DNA of 64,000 nucleotides. Source: Halorubellus sp034808145 (GTDB lineage: Archaea > Halobacteriota > Halobacteria > Halobacteriales > Natrialbaceae). The notes beneath the pieces were generated by a model. The model saw only the letters and a program-made list of their open reading frames with translations, had not been told where the DNA came from and did not search any database. Made by a program: the position numbers and the translations under genes. Position 1 is the stretch's first letter. Each line of letters begins with the position of its first letter. Shown here piece by piece: positions 24,732 to 33,422 of the stretch. The DNA is taken from contig NZ_JAXHGM010000001.1 in NCBI RefSeq assembly GCF_034808145.1, forward strand, positions 372,001 to 436,000, written 5' to 3'.

Positions 24732-24734
24732 GGT

Positions 24735-25679
24735 TCAGATGTACCCGCTGTCTTTCAGGAACGTCTCGGCGACGGTCTTCGGGTCCTTCCCGTCGACGGT
24801 CACCTTCGCGTTCAGCGACCGCTGGGTATCCGTCGTCAGCTCGCTCGTCGCCGCGTTGAGCGTTTCCTTCAGGTCGTCGGTCAACACGTCGTTCGGGACG
24901 TTCGGAGCCGGGTTGTAGATGTTGAAGAACGGCTCGGTGTCCTCGACGACCGGGAGGTCGAACTGCTTGATCTTCGGGTTGGTCGCGAACCCGAACCCGA
25001 GCTGGGCCTTCCCTTCTTTGACCGCCTCGTAGACGAGGCCGATCTTCATCTCGACGACACCGATGTCCTGCTTCTTCTCACCGAATCCGTACGCGTCGGG
25101 GAGGCCGCCCCAGGCGTCGTCGCGCTTGACCATCTCCTGGTTCATCGCGACGTCGAAGTCGGTGTTCCCGGCGTTCACGTGCTTGGCGAGGTCCTCGAGC
25201 GTGTCCAGGCCGTTCTCCTCGACCCACTCGGGGTTCCCGACCATCACGTACGTGTTGTTGAACGGCGCGCGCTCGAGCCAGTCGATGTCGTACTCCTCGT
25301 TGTACGCGCTGTCGACGTTCTCGTAGAGCGTCTCGGGGTCGTCGACGTCCGTCTCGCGGTCGAGGACGTTCGCCCACGCGGTCCCCGTGTACTCCCAGTA
25401 CAGCTCGGATTCGTCGTTCTTGAGCGCCTCGAAGTTCGCGGGCGACCCGCCGAGCCCGGTCTTGTCGGTGACCTCGTGGCCCGCCTCCTCGAGCAACACC
25501 ATGCTGATGTTGCTGAGGACGAACTGCTCGGTGAAGTTCTTCGAGGAGACGACGAACGTCTGTCCGCCGCCACCGCCGTTCAGGAGGCTGAGACACCCGG
25601 AAACGCCGGTGCCCAGGGTCGCGGCCGATCCAGCTGCGACTTGCTTCAGTGCCGTGCGCCGGTCAATACCGTCTGACAT
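24735..25679 (-). CDS. Betaine-type substrate-binding lipoprotein
   Basis: 314 residues. The N-terminus is a twin-arginine signal (DRRTALKQVAAG) ending in a lipobox, GVSGC with Cys29 as the lipid anchor, followed by a Gly-rich linker; such Tat-lipoproteins are usual in haloarchaea. The mature domain begins FVVSSKNFTEQFVLSNI, the hallmark of OpuAC/OsmF/EgtU-type proteins that bind quaternary amines in an aromatic cage; SELYWEYTGTAW is also typical. The ATG at 25679 is used rather than an upstream in-frame start at 25718, because the signal begins there. Confidence 0.9.
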   Translation of the reverse strand: MSDGIDRRTALKQVAAGSAATLGTGVSGCLSLLNGGGGGQTFVVSSKNFTEQFVLSNISMVLLEEAGHEVTDKTGLGGSPANFEALKNDESELYWEYTGTAWANVLDRETDVDDPETLYENVDSAYNEEYDIDWLERAPFNNTYVMVGNPEWVEENGLDTLEDLAKHVNAGNTDFDVAMNQEMVKRDDAWGGLPDAYGFGEKKQDIGVVEMKIGLVYEAVKEGKAQLGFGFATNPKIKQFDLPVVEDTEPFFNIYNPAPNVPNDVLTDDLKETLNAATSELTTDTQRSLNAKVTVDGKDPKTVAETFLKDSGYI

Positions 25680-25708
25680 GGTAATCTGTGACGTTCTCCC
25701 TTGGAGTA

Positions 25709-25721
25709 ACGATTGCATCGT
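25709..25721. promoter_or_regulatory. Inverted repeat ACGAT-TGC-ATCGT at predicted start site
   Basis: A perfect 5-bp inverted repeat with a 3-base spacer. It falls at the transcription start expected from the TATA box at 25733-25742 for the transporter-lyase operon, so a bound protein would prevent initiation. The HTH-10 regulator encoded just upstream is a candidate. Confidence 0.45.
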
Positions 25722-25732
25722 ACAAATAGGGG

Positions 25733-25742
25733 GTTTTATATG
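25733..25742 (-). promoter_or_regulatory. TATA box of the transporter-lyase operon
   Basis: On the minus strand this reads CATATAAAAC, a strong haloarchaeal TATA element, about 55 bases before the binding-protein ATG. It predicts a leader of about 30 bases. Confidence 0.6.
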
Positions 25743-25781
25743 GTCTGCCGTTCCGCTCGCTCGATACCACGGATCGGTCCG

Positions 25782-26462
25782 TCACGAGCGACCCTCGCGC
25801 TCCACGAGGACGTCCGCGACGTGCGACATCCCCCGACGCAGGTGCTCGCCCGCCGTGCTCTTCTCCACGCCCACGACGTCCGCGACGTCGGTCAACGTCG
25901 CCTTGCGCGGGACGTCGAAGTACCCGATCTCGCCAGCGACCGAGATCACCTCGCGCTGCCGTTCGGTGAGGAGTTCCACGAGCGCGCCCCACGTGACGGG
26001 GCTCGGGTTGAACACCGTCTCGATGTCGTTCACGACGCGCTCGATGCCGACCTCGCCGACGGTCTCGAGCCGGTCGACGAGCGCCACGAGCCGGTCCCGG
26101 TCCCTGACGAACAGGTCGAAGTACTCGTTGCCGTCCCGAAGCGTCGTCGGGTCGAGCGGCATGTAGTCGTTCTCGAGCATTATCGTGTACGGCGTCGGGT
26201 CGGGGAACGTCGCCGACACCAGAACCATCGCGTGCTCGTTCCGTCCGGTCGTACCGCGTTCGACGACGTCCACCGTCTCGAAGTAGTCGGCGGACTCGGC
26301 GAGGGAGACGGCCTCGTCGACGCTCGGGCCGCGGAACCGATAGAGTGCGGTGTACCGTCGGTCGTGGAGCGTCGCGGTGTAGACGCTGCCCCAGATGTCG
26401 TGCCGTCCCAGCGACGACGTCCAGTCGTCCGGGAGCCGAACCCGGATTCGTACCCCGAACAT
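25782..26462 (-). CDS. HTH-10 (bat-type) transcriptional regulator
   Basis: 226 residues. The N-terminal 150 form an unrecognised sensor part; the C-terminus is the bacterio-opsin-activator HTH: LLTERQREVISVAGEIGYFDVP, TLTDVADVVGVEKSTAGEHLRR. It lies upstream of and in the same direction as the betaine transporter-lyase operon, with only about 100 bases between, which suggests local control of that operon. TATA-like GATTTAAGC (26486-26494) sits 24-32 bases before its ATG. The sensed ligand may be the transported substrate (inference). Confidence 0.82.
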   Translation of the reverse strand: MFGVRIRVRLPDDWTSSLGRHDIWGSVYTATLHDRRYTALYRFRGPSVDEAVSLAESADYFETVDVVERGTTGRNEHAMVLVSATFPDPTPYTIMLENDYMPLDPTTLRDGNEYFDLFVRDRDRLVALVDRLETVGEVGIERVVNDIETVFNPSPVTWGALVELLTERQREVISVAGEIGYFDVPRKATLTDVADVVGVEKSTAGEHLRRGMSHVADVLVEREGRS

Positions 26463-26590
26463 GGACCGTATATGAGATTCGTGCGCTTAAATCGCTTGGA
26501 CGCCGTCACCGCGGGCCAGAGCGGCTCCCGACCCGGCCGCATCCACGCGTCGGCCACAGACTCAAACCGCTCCGGACCCTAGCTGTGAGT

Positions 26591-26926
26591 ATGACAGATT
26601 CCGGGAAACCCACCGCTCTCGCTGACGAAGCCGAACTCGACGCGTTCCTCGCGGAGCACGACCGCGTCCTGCTGGAAGCCTACACGGACGGCTGCGGTAT
26701 CTGCGCGTCCATGGAGCCCGTCCTCGGGAACGTCGCTCGCGCGACCGACGTCGCCGTCGCACTCGTCAACCCGCGGGACGACCCGCCGCTCGTCGAGCGA
26801 CTGAACGTCACGAGCGTCCCGCTGCTCGTGTACTACGAGAACGGCGAGCCGGTTCGTCGGGTCGCCGACGGCTTCCAGGGCGCCGACGCCGTCCTCGAGT
26901 TCGTCGACGAACCAGTCGAAGCGTGA
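26591..26926 (+). CDS. Thioredoxin-like protein with CGIC site
   Basis: 111 residues of thioredoxin fold. The motif DGCGICASMEP replaces the usual WCGPC: the first Cys is preceded by Gly and the pair is separated by Gly-Ile. The cis-Pro segment LNVTSVPLLVYYENGEPV is intact. A redox role is likely, but with altered potential or partner. The last codons and the stop are duplicated 30 bases downstream. Confidence 0.82.
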   Translation: MTDSGKPTALADEAELDAFLAEHDRVLLEAYTDGCGICASMEPVLGNVARATDVAVALVNPRDDPPLVERLNVTSVPLLVYYENGEPVRRVADGFQGADAVLEFVDEPVEA

Positions 26927-26958
26927 GAGCTGTCGACGAACCGGTCGAAGCGTGAGAG
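26903..26958 (+). repeat. Duplicated gene end
   Basis: GTCGACGAACCAGTCGAAGC followed by GTGAGAG occurs at the end of the thioredoxin-like gene and again 30 bases later with one change (A to G). The second copy includes another TGA in the same context. It looks like a short tandem duplication after the coding end. Confidence 0.7.
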
Positions 26959-27058
26959 AACAAGTCTCGCTCCTGGCCGGGAGCCGACTCGCTAAACCGC
27001 TGGCGCACGTACCACGGTCCATGACGCGTCTACTGTCGAACGCTGGAGGACGGTCGCG

Positions 27059-27736
27059 GTGAGGGGGCGGAACCCGCACAGCGGCGACGACCCGCACGGC
27101 GACCAGCCGGTCGCGACCGCTGGACCGGACCCTGCCGAGGCGAGCGCGGCGGTCGTGTGCGCGCACGGGCGCGGCGCGACCGCGGAGTCGATGCTCCAGA
27201 TCACCCAGCAGTTCGGGTTCGACGACGTCGCGTACCTCGCGCCGCAGGCCGCCGGCCGGACGTGGTACCCGAACCCGTTCACGGCGCCGACCGAGTCGAA
27301 CCAGCCCGGGCTCGACTCCGCGCTCGCGAAACTCGACGCGGTCGTCGCCGACGCCGTCGACGCGGTCGGCCGCGAGCACGTCGTCCTCCTCGGGTTCTCT
27401 CAGGGCGCGTGCCTCGCGAGCGAGTACGTCGCCACGAACCCCGGACGCTACGGTGGGCTCGTCGTCTTCAGCGGCGGCCTCATCGGGCCCGAGGTCTCCG
27501 TCGACCAGTACGCGACGGACGACGACGCGCTCGCCGGCACGTCGGTCTTCCTCGGGTGCGACGCGAACGACCCGCACATCGCGCTCGACCGCGTCCACGA
27601 GACCACGGAGATACTGGACGCGCTCGGCGGCGACGTCGACGAACGCATCTACCAGGGTATCGGGCACGGCGTCGTCGAGGACGAACTCGACGCCGCCGTC
27701 GCCATCGTCGACCGGGCGCGAGAAGCCGAGGACTGA
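27059..27736 (+). CDS. Phospholipase/carboxylesterase-family hydrolase
   Basis: 225 residues with an alpha/beta-hydrolase fold. CAHGRGATAESML forms the oxyanion region, GFSQGACLA carries the nucleophilic Ser, CDANDPHIAL the Asp and IGHGVVEDEL the His. Esterase activity on acyl esters is expected from the family; the substrate is unknown. It starts at a GTG at 27059 that overlaps the TGA of a 13-codon frame beginning with the ATG at 27021, so translation may be coupled to that short leader. Confidence 0.82.
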   Translation: MRGRNPHSGDDPHGDQPVATAGPDPAEASAAVVCAHGRGATAESMLQITQQFGFDDVAYLAPQAAGRTWYPNPFTAPTESNQPGLDSALAKLDAVVADAVDAVGREHVVLLGFSQGACLASEYVATNPGRYGGLVVFSGGLIGPEVSVDQYATDDDALAGTSVFLGCDANDPHIALDRVHETTEILDALGGDVDERIYQGIGHGVVEDELDAAVAIVDRAREAED

Positions 27737-27762
27737 AGCGACCCGCGGTCGACCGTCGACGT

Positions 27763-28413
27763 ATGCACGACGACACCGGAGCGCCCGACGCGCACGACAT
27801 CCGACCCGCCGCGCCCGACGCGTTCGGCCGGACGCAGGTCTGGTGGGGCGGCGGAAAGGGAAAGACGACCGCCGCGCTCGGCATGGGCTTCCGCGCCGCC
27901 GGCCACGGCTACCGCGTGCACCTCCTCCAGTTCATGAAGGGCGGCGCGGCGAGCGTCGAGGACGTCCGCGGCGAGTACAACGCCATCCACGCCGTCCCCG
28001 GGTTCACGTACGAGCACTCCGGGCACTACGGCTGGCACGGCATGAACGACGGCAGCGACGACGTCGACCACGAAGCCCGCGCCCAGGGCGGCCTCGAACG
28101 CGCTCGCGACCTCCTCGACGCCGCCAGCGACGCCGACCTCGGCGGACCTCTGGCTCTGGACGGGCCAGCGGACGACGGCGTCCACATGCTGATACTGGAC
28201 GAACTCTGCTACGCCGCGAACCGCGACCTCGTCTCGCCCGACGCCGTCGTCGACCTCCTCGACCGCAAACCCGAGCACCTAGAGCTCGTCCTCACCGGCG
28301 GCCACGACGAGCCGACGTACGTCACCGACCGCGCCGACCTCGTCACGAACGTCCGCAAGCAGACCCACCCGTTCGACGACGGCGTCCGCGCCCGCAAAGG
28401 CACCGAGTTCTGA
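27763..28413 (+). CDS. cobO: Cob(I)alamin adenosyltransferase
   Basis: A 216-residue CobO/BtuR/CobA-type enzyme that transfers the adenosyl group of ATP to cobalt of a cobamide. The modified P-loop GGGKGKTTAALGMGFRAAG is diagnostic, as are LLQFMKGG, the VHMLILDELCYA Walker B equivalent and DLLDRKPEHLELVLTGG. The ATG at 27763 gives a short acidic lead before the P-loop. A BtuF-like gene lies elsewhere in the window. Confidence 0.93.
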   Translation: MHDDTGAPDAHDIRPAAPDAFGRTQVWWGGGKGKTTAALGMGFRAAGHGYRVHLLQFMKGGAASVEDVRGEYNAIHAVPGFTYEHSGHYGWHGMNDGSDDVDHEARAQGGLERARDLLDAASDADLGGPLALDGPADDGVHMLILDELCYAANRDLVSPDAVVDLLDRKPEHLELVLTGGHDEPTYVTDRADLVTNVRKQTHPFDDGVRARKGTEF

Positions 28414-28476
28414 CGCGACGACGACGAACCGCCTCGCGTCGACGGCCGCCCGGCCAGCGACCGCGGCCGCCGACGC

Positions 28477-29829
28477 CTACTGCGGGCCGAGGTAGCCCCA
28501 CGCGTGCAGGCGGTCGCCCTCGCCGTCGATCCAGCGTTCCCCGATGTCGTCGCGGTAGTAGAGGTTCGGGACGAGCACGTCGTCGACGCGCTCGTAGCAC
28601 TGCTCGCGCGCCGCCTGCATGGTCTCGCCCATCCCGGTGACGACGAGCGGCATCCCGGCCTCGCCCGCGACCCGCCACTCGCCCGCGGGGTCGGTCGTCG
28701 GGTCGCCGTCGGCCGTCACGCGCTTCGCGTCCTCGATGTGGACGCCCTCTGGCGGTCGGCCGTCCGCGGTGTCGAACACGAGCGCGGCGTTGCGCGAGCT
28801 CTCGTCGTACGTCCGCTCGTCGTCGAACGGGAACGGCGGGAGCACCACGCGCACCGCGACCTGGAACCCGCGATGCACCGTCGGCTCCGGGTCGGTCCCG
28901 CGTGCGAGGCCGTGGAGGAACTCGCCGCTCCCCGAGAGGAGGGACTCCTCCTGGAGCGCGATCGTCGGATACCCGAAGCGCGGCGTGAACTCCAGGGGAT
29001 AGACGCCCTCGTCGGTCGCGATGCAGTTCAGGTCGATGCTCCCGACGTACCCCTCGTCGGCGAGCCAGTCCTCGAGCTTCCCGAGGGTCGCCTCGAACAG
29101 CCGGTTCCGGCCCGCCCAGAACATCGCCGTCCCCATCTCGCCCGTCGACGGCCCGACGTTCCCCGGGAACAGCTTCTTGTGCTCGAAGTTGAAGTTGATC
29201 GGGTCCACGAACCGGTCGCCGTCGAAGAACCCGCAGACGGCGACCTCGACGCCGTCGATGCGTCGCTGGAGCTGGAAGCCCTTCATGCGGTGCCCCCACG
29301 CGGACTCGTACGCTTCGAGGACGTCGACGACGTCGCTCCCGTCGCGCTCCCGGCCGACGTACACGAGCCGTTTGACGTTCTGGACCTCGCCGAGGGGCTT
29401 GACGACGTACGGCGCCGGGTTCGCCTCCACGTACGCGATGGCGTCGTCGAAGTCGGTGAACTCGCGGTGCTCGACCGTCTCGATGCCCGCCTCCTCGAGC
29501 ACGGACATCGCGTACCCGCGGTCGTCCTCCAGCCGGTCGGTCGCGGGCGTCCCGCCGACGACGGCGTGCCCGTCGGCTCGCAGTTCCTCCGCGAGCTTCC
29601 CGGTCCCGACCTCGTTCCCGGTCCAGATGTCGTCGAACACGACGACGTCCGCCCAGTCCAGTTCCGCGCGCCAGTCGTCGGTCTTCGCGACGAATCCGTC
29701 CGCGATGTCGCGGTCCGCGTCGTGTTCGACGTAGTACTTGATGTCGTGACCCTCCCGGCCGACCTGCCACGCGAGGTCGCCGCAGAGCGCCGAATCGAGC
29801 GAGCAGAACAGGAAGTTCCTCGAAGGCAT
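28477..29829 (-). CDS. ATP-grasp protein related to GAR synthetase
   Basis: 450 residues. The N-terminal part (FLFCSLDSALCGDLAWQVGREGHDIKYYV) is a pre-ATP-grasp domain. The ATP-grasp core follows, with YVVKPLGEVQNVKRLVYVG, EVAVCGFFDGDRFVDPINFNFEHKKLFPGNVGP, and metal-binding Glu and Asn near IDLNCIATDEGVYPLEFTPRFGYP. The similarity to PurD is real but the adenylate-synthesis motifs differ, so it is probably a carboxylate-amine ligase of unknown substrate. The ATG at 29829 is chosen over an extension to 29898, which runs into the neighbour's upstream sequence. Confidence 0.78.
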   Translation of the reverse strand: MPSRNFLFCSLDSALCGDLAWQVGREGHDIKYYVEHDADRDIADGFVAKTDDWRAELDWADVVVFDDIWTGNEVGTGKLAEELRADGHAVVGGTPATDRLEDDRGYAMSVLEEAGIETVEHREFTDFDDAIAYVEANPAPYVVKPLGEVQNVKRLVYVGRERDGSDVVDVLEAYESAWGHRMKGFQLQRRIDGVEVAVCGFFDGDRFVDPINFNFEHKKLFPGNVGPSTGEMGTAMFWAGRNRLFEATLGKLEDWLADEGYVGSIDLNCIATDEGVYPLEFTPRFGYPTIALQEESLLSGSGEFLHGLARGTDPEPTVHRGFQVAVRVVLPPFPFDDERTYDESSRNAALVFDTADGRPPEGVHIEDAKRVTADGDPTTDPAGEWRVAGEAGMPLVVTGMGETMQAAREQCYERVDDVLVPNLYYRDDIGERWIDGEGDRLHAWGYLGPQ

Positions 29830-29939
29830 ACCGGCGGTACTCTCGACGGCGGCAAAAGCCTTCCCGCGGTCGAGCGCCCCGAACACGTCGCCGACCACCT
29901 CCGACGTGCGACCGCACGCTGACCGGCGCTCTCAGCGAC

Positions 29940-30530
29940 TCACTCCGCGTCCTCGTCCTCGACCTCGATGGGAATCTCCACCGGACCGTCCCCCTCCGGC
30001 GACGTCCCAGCGCTAACGGTCCCGTCCCCGCTCGCGGCGTCCGCTGCGGCGTCCACGACCTCCTCGGTCGCGTCCGCCGCCCCCTCGAACGCGTCCGCCG
30101 CCGCGTCCTCGACGCTCGCGAACACCGTGTCCGACGCCCCGTCGGCGAGGTCGTCGAGCGCGAGCGCGAGATTCCGCTGGTTCGACTTGAACACCACGTC
30201 CACGACCGTGCCGACGTAGGGAATCGCGCCCCCGGCGACGTCTATCGTGACGTTCGCGAGCATCTCCACGAGCGTCCCGTAGGACACCCCCAACCGCGCC
30301 GACTCCAGCACGACGTACATCGACACGCCCGCCGCGACGACGTCACCGACGCCCGGCAGCACGCCGAGGACGGGGTCCGCGCCCACGCGGAAGTCGGTGC
30401 CCGGGAGCGCCACCGCGTCGTCCATCACCTTCGCGACGAGCCGCATCCGCTCGACCGCCGCCTCGTCCACGCCCTCCGGTATCGGTCCATCGTACGGGTC
30501 CGCGAACGGGTCGGTCTCGCCATCAGTCAT
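29940..30530 (-). CDS. DUF4112 membrane protein
   Basis: 196 residues. The region MDDAVALPGTDFRVGADPVLGVLPGVGDVVAAGVSMYVVLES carries the DUF4112 pattern, with hydrophobic segments near residues 55-78 and 100-122. The Ala/Asp-rich C-terminal third is probably disordered. No function is known for the family. The ATG at 30530 begins just before an acidic, Pro-rich stretch. Confidence 0.8.
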   Translation of the reverse strand: MTDGETDPFADPYDGPIPEGVDEAAVERMRLVAKVMDDAVALPGTDFRVGADPVLGVLPGVGDVVAAGVSMYVVLESARLGVSYGTLVEMLANVTIDVAGGAIPYVGTVVDVVFKSNQRNLALALDDLADGASDTVFASVEDAAADAFEGAADATEEVVDAAADAASGDGTVSAGTSPEGDGPVEIPIEVEDEDAE

Positions 30531-30667
30531 ACCCGCCACTACGTCATCACGACTGAAGAAGGCCAGGCCCAAGCGGCGACGCCCGACCCTCATCCAGGCC
30601 CCGACGCCCGAAGCCCACTCGGTCCCGACCCCAGACGCCGGTCCAGGCCTCGGCGCCGACACTCACC

Positions 30668-31129
30668 TCAGAACAACGTCGGCGCGAACCGGATGAGGAC
30701 CGCGTCCGCCAACAGGAGCACGCCGACCACGGTCGCCGCACGCAGCACCGTCGTCGCGCGCTTCGCGGGCGTCCGCACCTTCAGATCGTCCGCACCCTCG
30801 AGCACTCGCGACGCACCGACCTCGACCAGTCCCGTCAACGCGACCCAGAGGACCACCATCCCGAGCACGAGATGCCCGCTCGTCGACGACAGCAGCGACT
30901 CCTCGTACCCGGCCAGCGAGATCATGTACCCACCGGAGAGCAGGAGGAGCACCGACGCGAGCCGAGATCCGACCTGGAGACGTTCCGTGAACCGTTCCAG
31001 TGGCGCAGCGTTCAACGTCCCCTCTCGAGCCAGCGGGAGCACGCCGAACGCGAAGAACGACACCGACCCCACCCACATCGCCGCGACGACCAGATGGATC
31101 GCGCGAACGACGACTTCGACCATAGCCAT
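30668..31129 (-). CDS. CopD-like membrane protein
   Basis: 153 residues with four membrane helices. It starts VVVRAIHLVVAAMWVGSVSFFAFGVLPL, resembling the His-containing first helix of CopD/PcoD proteins. Metal transport is possible but not shown by any other motif. It may be cotranscribed with the zinc-ribbon gene at 31156-32076, which ends 27 bases upstream. Confidence 0.72.
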   Translation of the reverse strand: MAMVEVVVRAIHLVVAAMWVGSVSFFAFGVLPLAREGTLNAAPLERFTERLQVGSRLASVLLLLSGGYMISLAGYEESLLSSTSGHLVLGMVVLWVALTGLVEVGASRVLEGADDLKVRTPAKRATTVLRAATVVGVLLLADAVLIRFAPTLF

Positions 31130-31155
31130 GCGAGAACCGTCTGCCCGCCGGCCCG

Positions 31156-32076
31156 TTAATGCTTCTCCTCTACGGCGGTCGCACACGACGCACACAGCAA
31201 CTCGATGGTCGACGACGCCGACCCGATGACGGTCTCCAGGTCGTCGACCTCGTGGTACGCCTCGCAGCGCTCGCAGCGCGCCGTCGGCGCCGCCTCGTCG
31301 GCGAGCAGCGAATCCACAGTGACCTCGTCCGTCGGCGAATCGAACGCCGTCTCCGGGTCGACGCCGCTCGCGGGCCGAGCGGGTTTCGCGGGCGGGCCGT
31401 CCGTGAGCGCCGGCGGGCCGTCGTCGTCGAAGATCGGCGAATCCGGGCTGTCGAGCGTCTCGTCGACGTCGCGTTCCCCGTCGCCGTCCTCGTCGTCGTC
31501 GCCAGCGGACGCCGCCTCCTCGACGGTCGCGAGCGCCTCGCTGAAGAACTCCCCGGCGAGGTCGTCCGGGAGCCCGGTGTTCCCGTAGAGGACCGTGACG
31601 AGTTGCTCGCGGAGCTCGTCCGGCGCCATCCCCTCGCGCTCCCCGACGACGTGTAGCGCGTCGGCCTCGCGAGCGTCCGCGTCCGGCATCCCCTCCGGGT
31701 TCCGCACGTACCGGTCGACGACCGCCGTCAACCTCCCCGCGACCGTCGAATCCGCACTCCACCGCGTCGGGAACGCCGCGTCGATGTTCGCGCGCCGTTC
31801 GTCGCTCAACTCGGCGACGACCCCCGTCGGCGACGTCAGTTCCGCCGTCGGGTCCGCCGCATCGTCCCCCTCGTGCACGCTCGCGCGGTCGAGCGCGGGC
31901 TCACCCGGGACGTCGAGACGACCGGCCGCGACGTCGCAGAGCACGCTCAAGCTCTCCTGCATCGACGAGGACTCGTACCCTCGACACTCCGCGTAGACGC
32001 TGTCGATGCGGTCGGCGAGCGCCGCTGGAACCCGTACCTCGACGAACTCCTCGGCCCGGTCCTCTCGCTGTGCCAT
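31156..32076 (-). CDS. RHH-like and zinc-ribbon protein
   Basis: 306 residues in three parts: an N-terminal ribbon-helix-helix-like start (FVEVRVPAALADRIDSVYAEC), a long acidic middle with Asp-rich low complexity (about 195-260), and a C-terminal zinc ribbon (CERCEAYHEVDDLETV...LLCASCA). It may bind DNA. The ATG at 32076 lies 25-32 bases after a TATA box (32101-32108), which favours it over the in-frame ATG at 32088. Confidence 0.7.
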   Translation of the reverse strand: MAQREDRAEEFVEVRVPAALADRIDSVYAECRGYESSSMQESLSVLCDVAAGRLDVPGEPALDRASVHEGDDAADPTAELTSPTGVVAELSDERRANIDAAFPTRWSADSTVAGRLTAVVDRYVRNPEGMPDADAREADALHVVGEREGMAPDELREQLVTVLYGNTGLPDDLAGEFFSEALATVEEAASAGDDDEDGDGERDVDETLDSPDSPIFDDDGPPALTDGPPAKPARPASGVDPETAFDSPTDEVTVDSLLADEAAPTARCERCEAYHEVDDLETVIGSASSTIELLCASCATAVEEKH

Positions 32077-32100
32077 TGGAATAACCATCGCGCCCCAACA

Positions 32101-32108
32101 CTATAAAT
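32101..32108 (-). promoter_or_regulatory. TATA box of the zinc-ribbon gene
   Basis: CTATAAAT on the plus strand reads ATTTATAG toward the minus-strand gene, 25-32 bases before the ATG at 32076. Confidence 0.6.
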
Positions 32109-32197
32109 TTCACTCATCTAAGGGCACGTTTTAATTTCTGAGACGCGGTACGTTGGAGATACAGCTTGATTGTGAAAGCACCACATGCGTCTCGGGG

Positions 32198-32755
32198 CTA
32201 CTGGAGGTACCGTTCCTCGAGCGTCGGCAGCCGCTTGCGGACGAGGACGTACCCGACCGACAGCGCGACGCCCCCGAGCACGAGCCCTCGAATCCACCCA
32301 TCGAACGCGACCCACCCCGGGATCGCGAACGTCACGGCGACCGCGAGGTCCTCGGGTGCACCGTCGTACCGGACGTACCGCCGCGGCGCCGCCCACCGTC
32401 CCTGCGTGTGCAGGAACACGCCACGCTGATCTTGCGCGAGCCACGGTCGCGCCTCCGTCCCACCACCGAGAACGTCGCTCGCCGAATGCACCGCCGCGGA
32501 CATCAGGAACGCCGCCACCCCTACGGTCGCGGGCACGGTCGCGACGGCGGCGACTACCACCGCGAGGACCGAGAGCACCGTGTAGTACTCCGGGAAGTGC
32601 AGCGTCTTCCGGTGCTCCGCCAGGAGATCCAGGTCCGGGAACATCCCGCCGGCGATCGCGCCCGCCGCAGCGACCGTCGCGTACTCCCCTCCAACCGCGG
32701 CGTACGCGCTCGCCAACGCCAGCCCGACGAACGCGTGCGTCGTCGCCATCATCAT
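32198..32755 (-). CDS. YdjM/LexA-type membrane-bound metal-dependent hydrolase
   Basis: 185 residues with about four membrane helices. The family pattern is visible: ATTHAFVGLALA at the start, GGMFPDLDLLAEHRKTLHFPEYY in the middle and SAAVHSASDVLGGG, which supply the His and Asp residues for metal. These proteins are predicted phospholipase-like hydrolases; the substrate is unknown. The start can be any of three tandem ATGs ending at 32755. Confidence 0.8.
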   Translation of the reverse strand: MMMATTHAFVGLALASAYAAVGGEYATVAAAGAIAGGMFPDLDLLAEHRKTLHFPEYYTVLSVLAVVVAAVATVPATVGVAAFLMSAAVHSASDVLGGGTEARPWLAQDQRGVFLHTQGRWAAPRRYVRYDGAPEDLAVAVTFAIPGWVAFDGWIRGLVLGGVALSVGYVLVRKRLPTLEERYLQ

Positions 32756-33110
32756 CCCTACGTACCCGGTTCAGCGGGAAAACGTCGTCGTCGCCACCAT
32801 CGCCGGACTACCCATCGTCGAACCCCCGAGCGTTCAAGTGCGAAGCCGCGGCCAACGTCGGCATCACCTGACGCGTGCGACGCGACGGTCGAGACGGGAG
32901 TCCGGGCCGCCGTCGCGTCACTCACCCACGGCCCGGCTGCTCGCCCCACACCGCGCTCCAGAACGTCCAGCGTCGGCGCACCGACGGCGAGATACCGGGA
33001 CGTCGACGAGAGGACACTGGGACGTCGACGAGGGGACACCTGAACATCGACGGCGGAGGGCGCCAGTCCGACCCCCAGACCCTTCTACAATCAGGCCAAA
33101 GGGTGTCACC
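32756..33110. other. Intergenic region with 22-bp direct repeat
   Basis: 355 bases. A 22-bp tandem repeat (GACGTCGACGAG...GACAC) begins at 32999 and 33021, with a weaker third copy at about 33042. TTCTACAAT at 33083-33091 is a plausible TATA element for the glutaredoxin gene. No convincing gene is seen. Confidence 0.5.
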
Positions 33111-33353
33111 ATGACGCGAACACTCTACCAGCTCGAGGGCTGCCCGTGGTGCGAGACGGTCGCGGACCGCATGGACGAGCTCGACCTCGACTACGACACC
33201 GTCTGGGTCGACGCCATGCACTCCGCGCGCGACGAGGTCAAGCGCGTGTCCGGGCAGCGCGCCGTCCCCGTCCTCGTCGACGACGCTCACGGCGTCACGA
33301 TGAACGAATCCGCGAACATCGTCGACTTCCTCGATACCACGTACGGCACGTGA
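33111..33353 (+). CDS. Glutaredoxin-like protein
   Basis: 80 residues with the glutaredoxin fold and a CPWC active site (GCPWCETVADRMDEL), followed by the cis-Pro segment QRAVPVLVDD and MNESANIVDFL. It probably reduces disulfides with a low-molecular-weight thiol (haloarchaea use gamma-glutamylcysteine) or another reductase. The ATG at 33111 directly precedes the first strand. Confidence 0.9.
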   Translation: MTRTLYQLEGCPWCETVADRMDELDLDYDTVWVDAMHSARDEVKRVSGQRAVPVLVDDAHGVTMNESANIVDFLDTTYGT

Positions 33354-33422
33354 ACGGTCGACGCACACCGGAGGACGTACCGCCACAGCCCCGGTGAGTC
33401 AGTTCACTCTCCCCGGCGGCAG

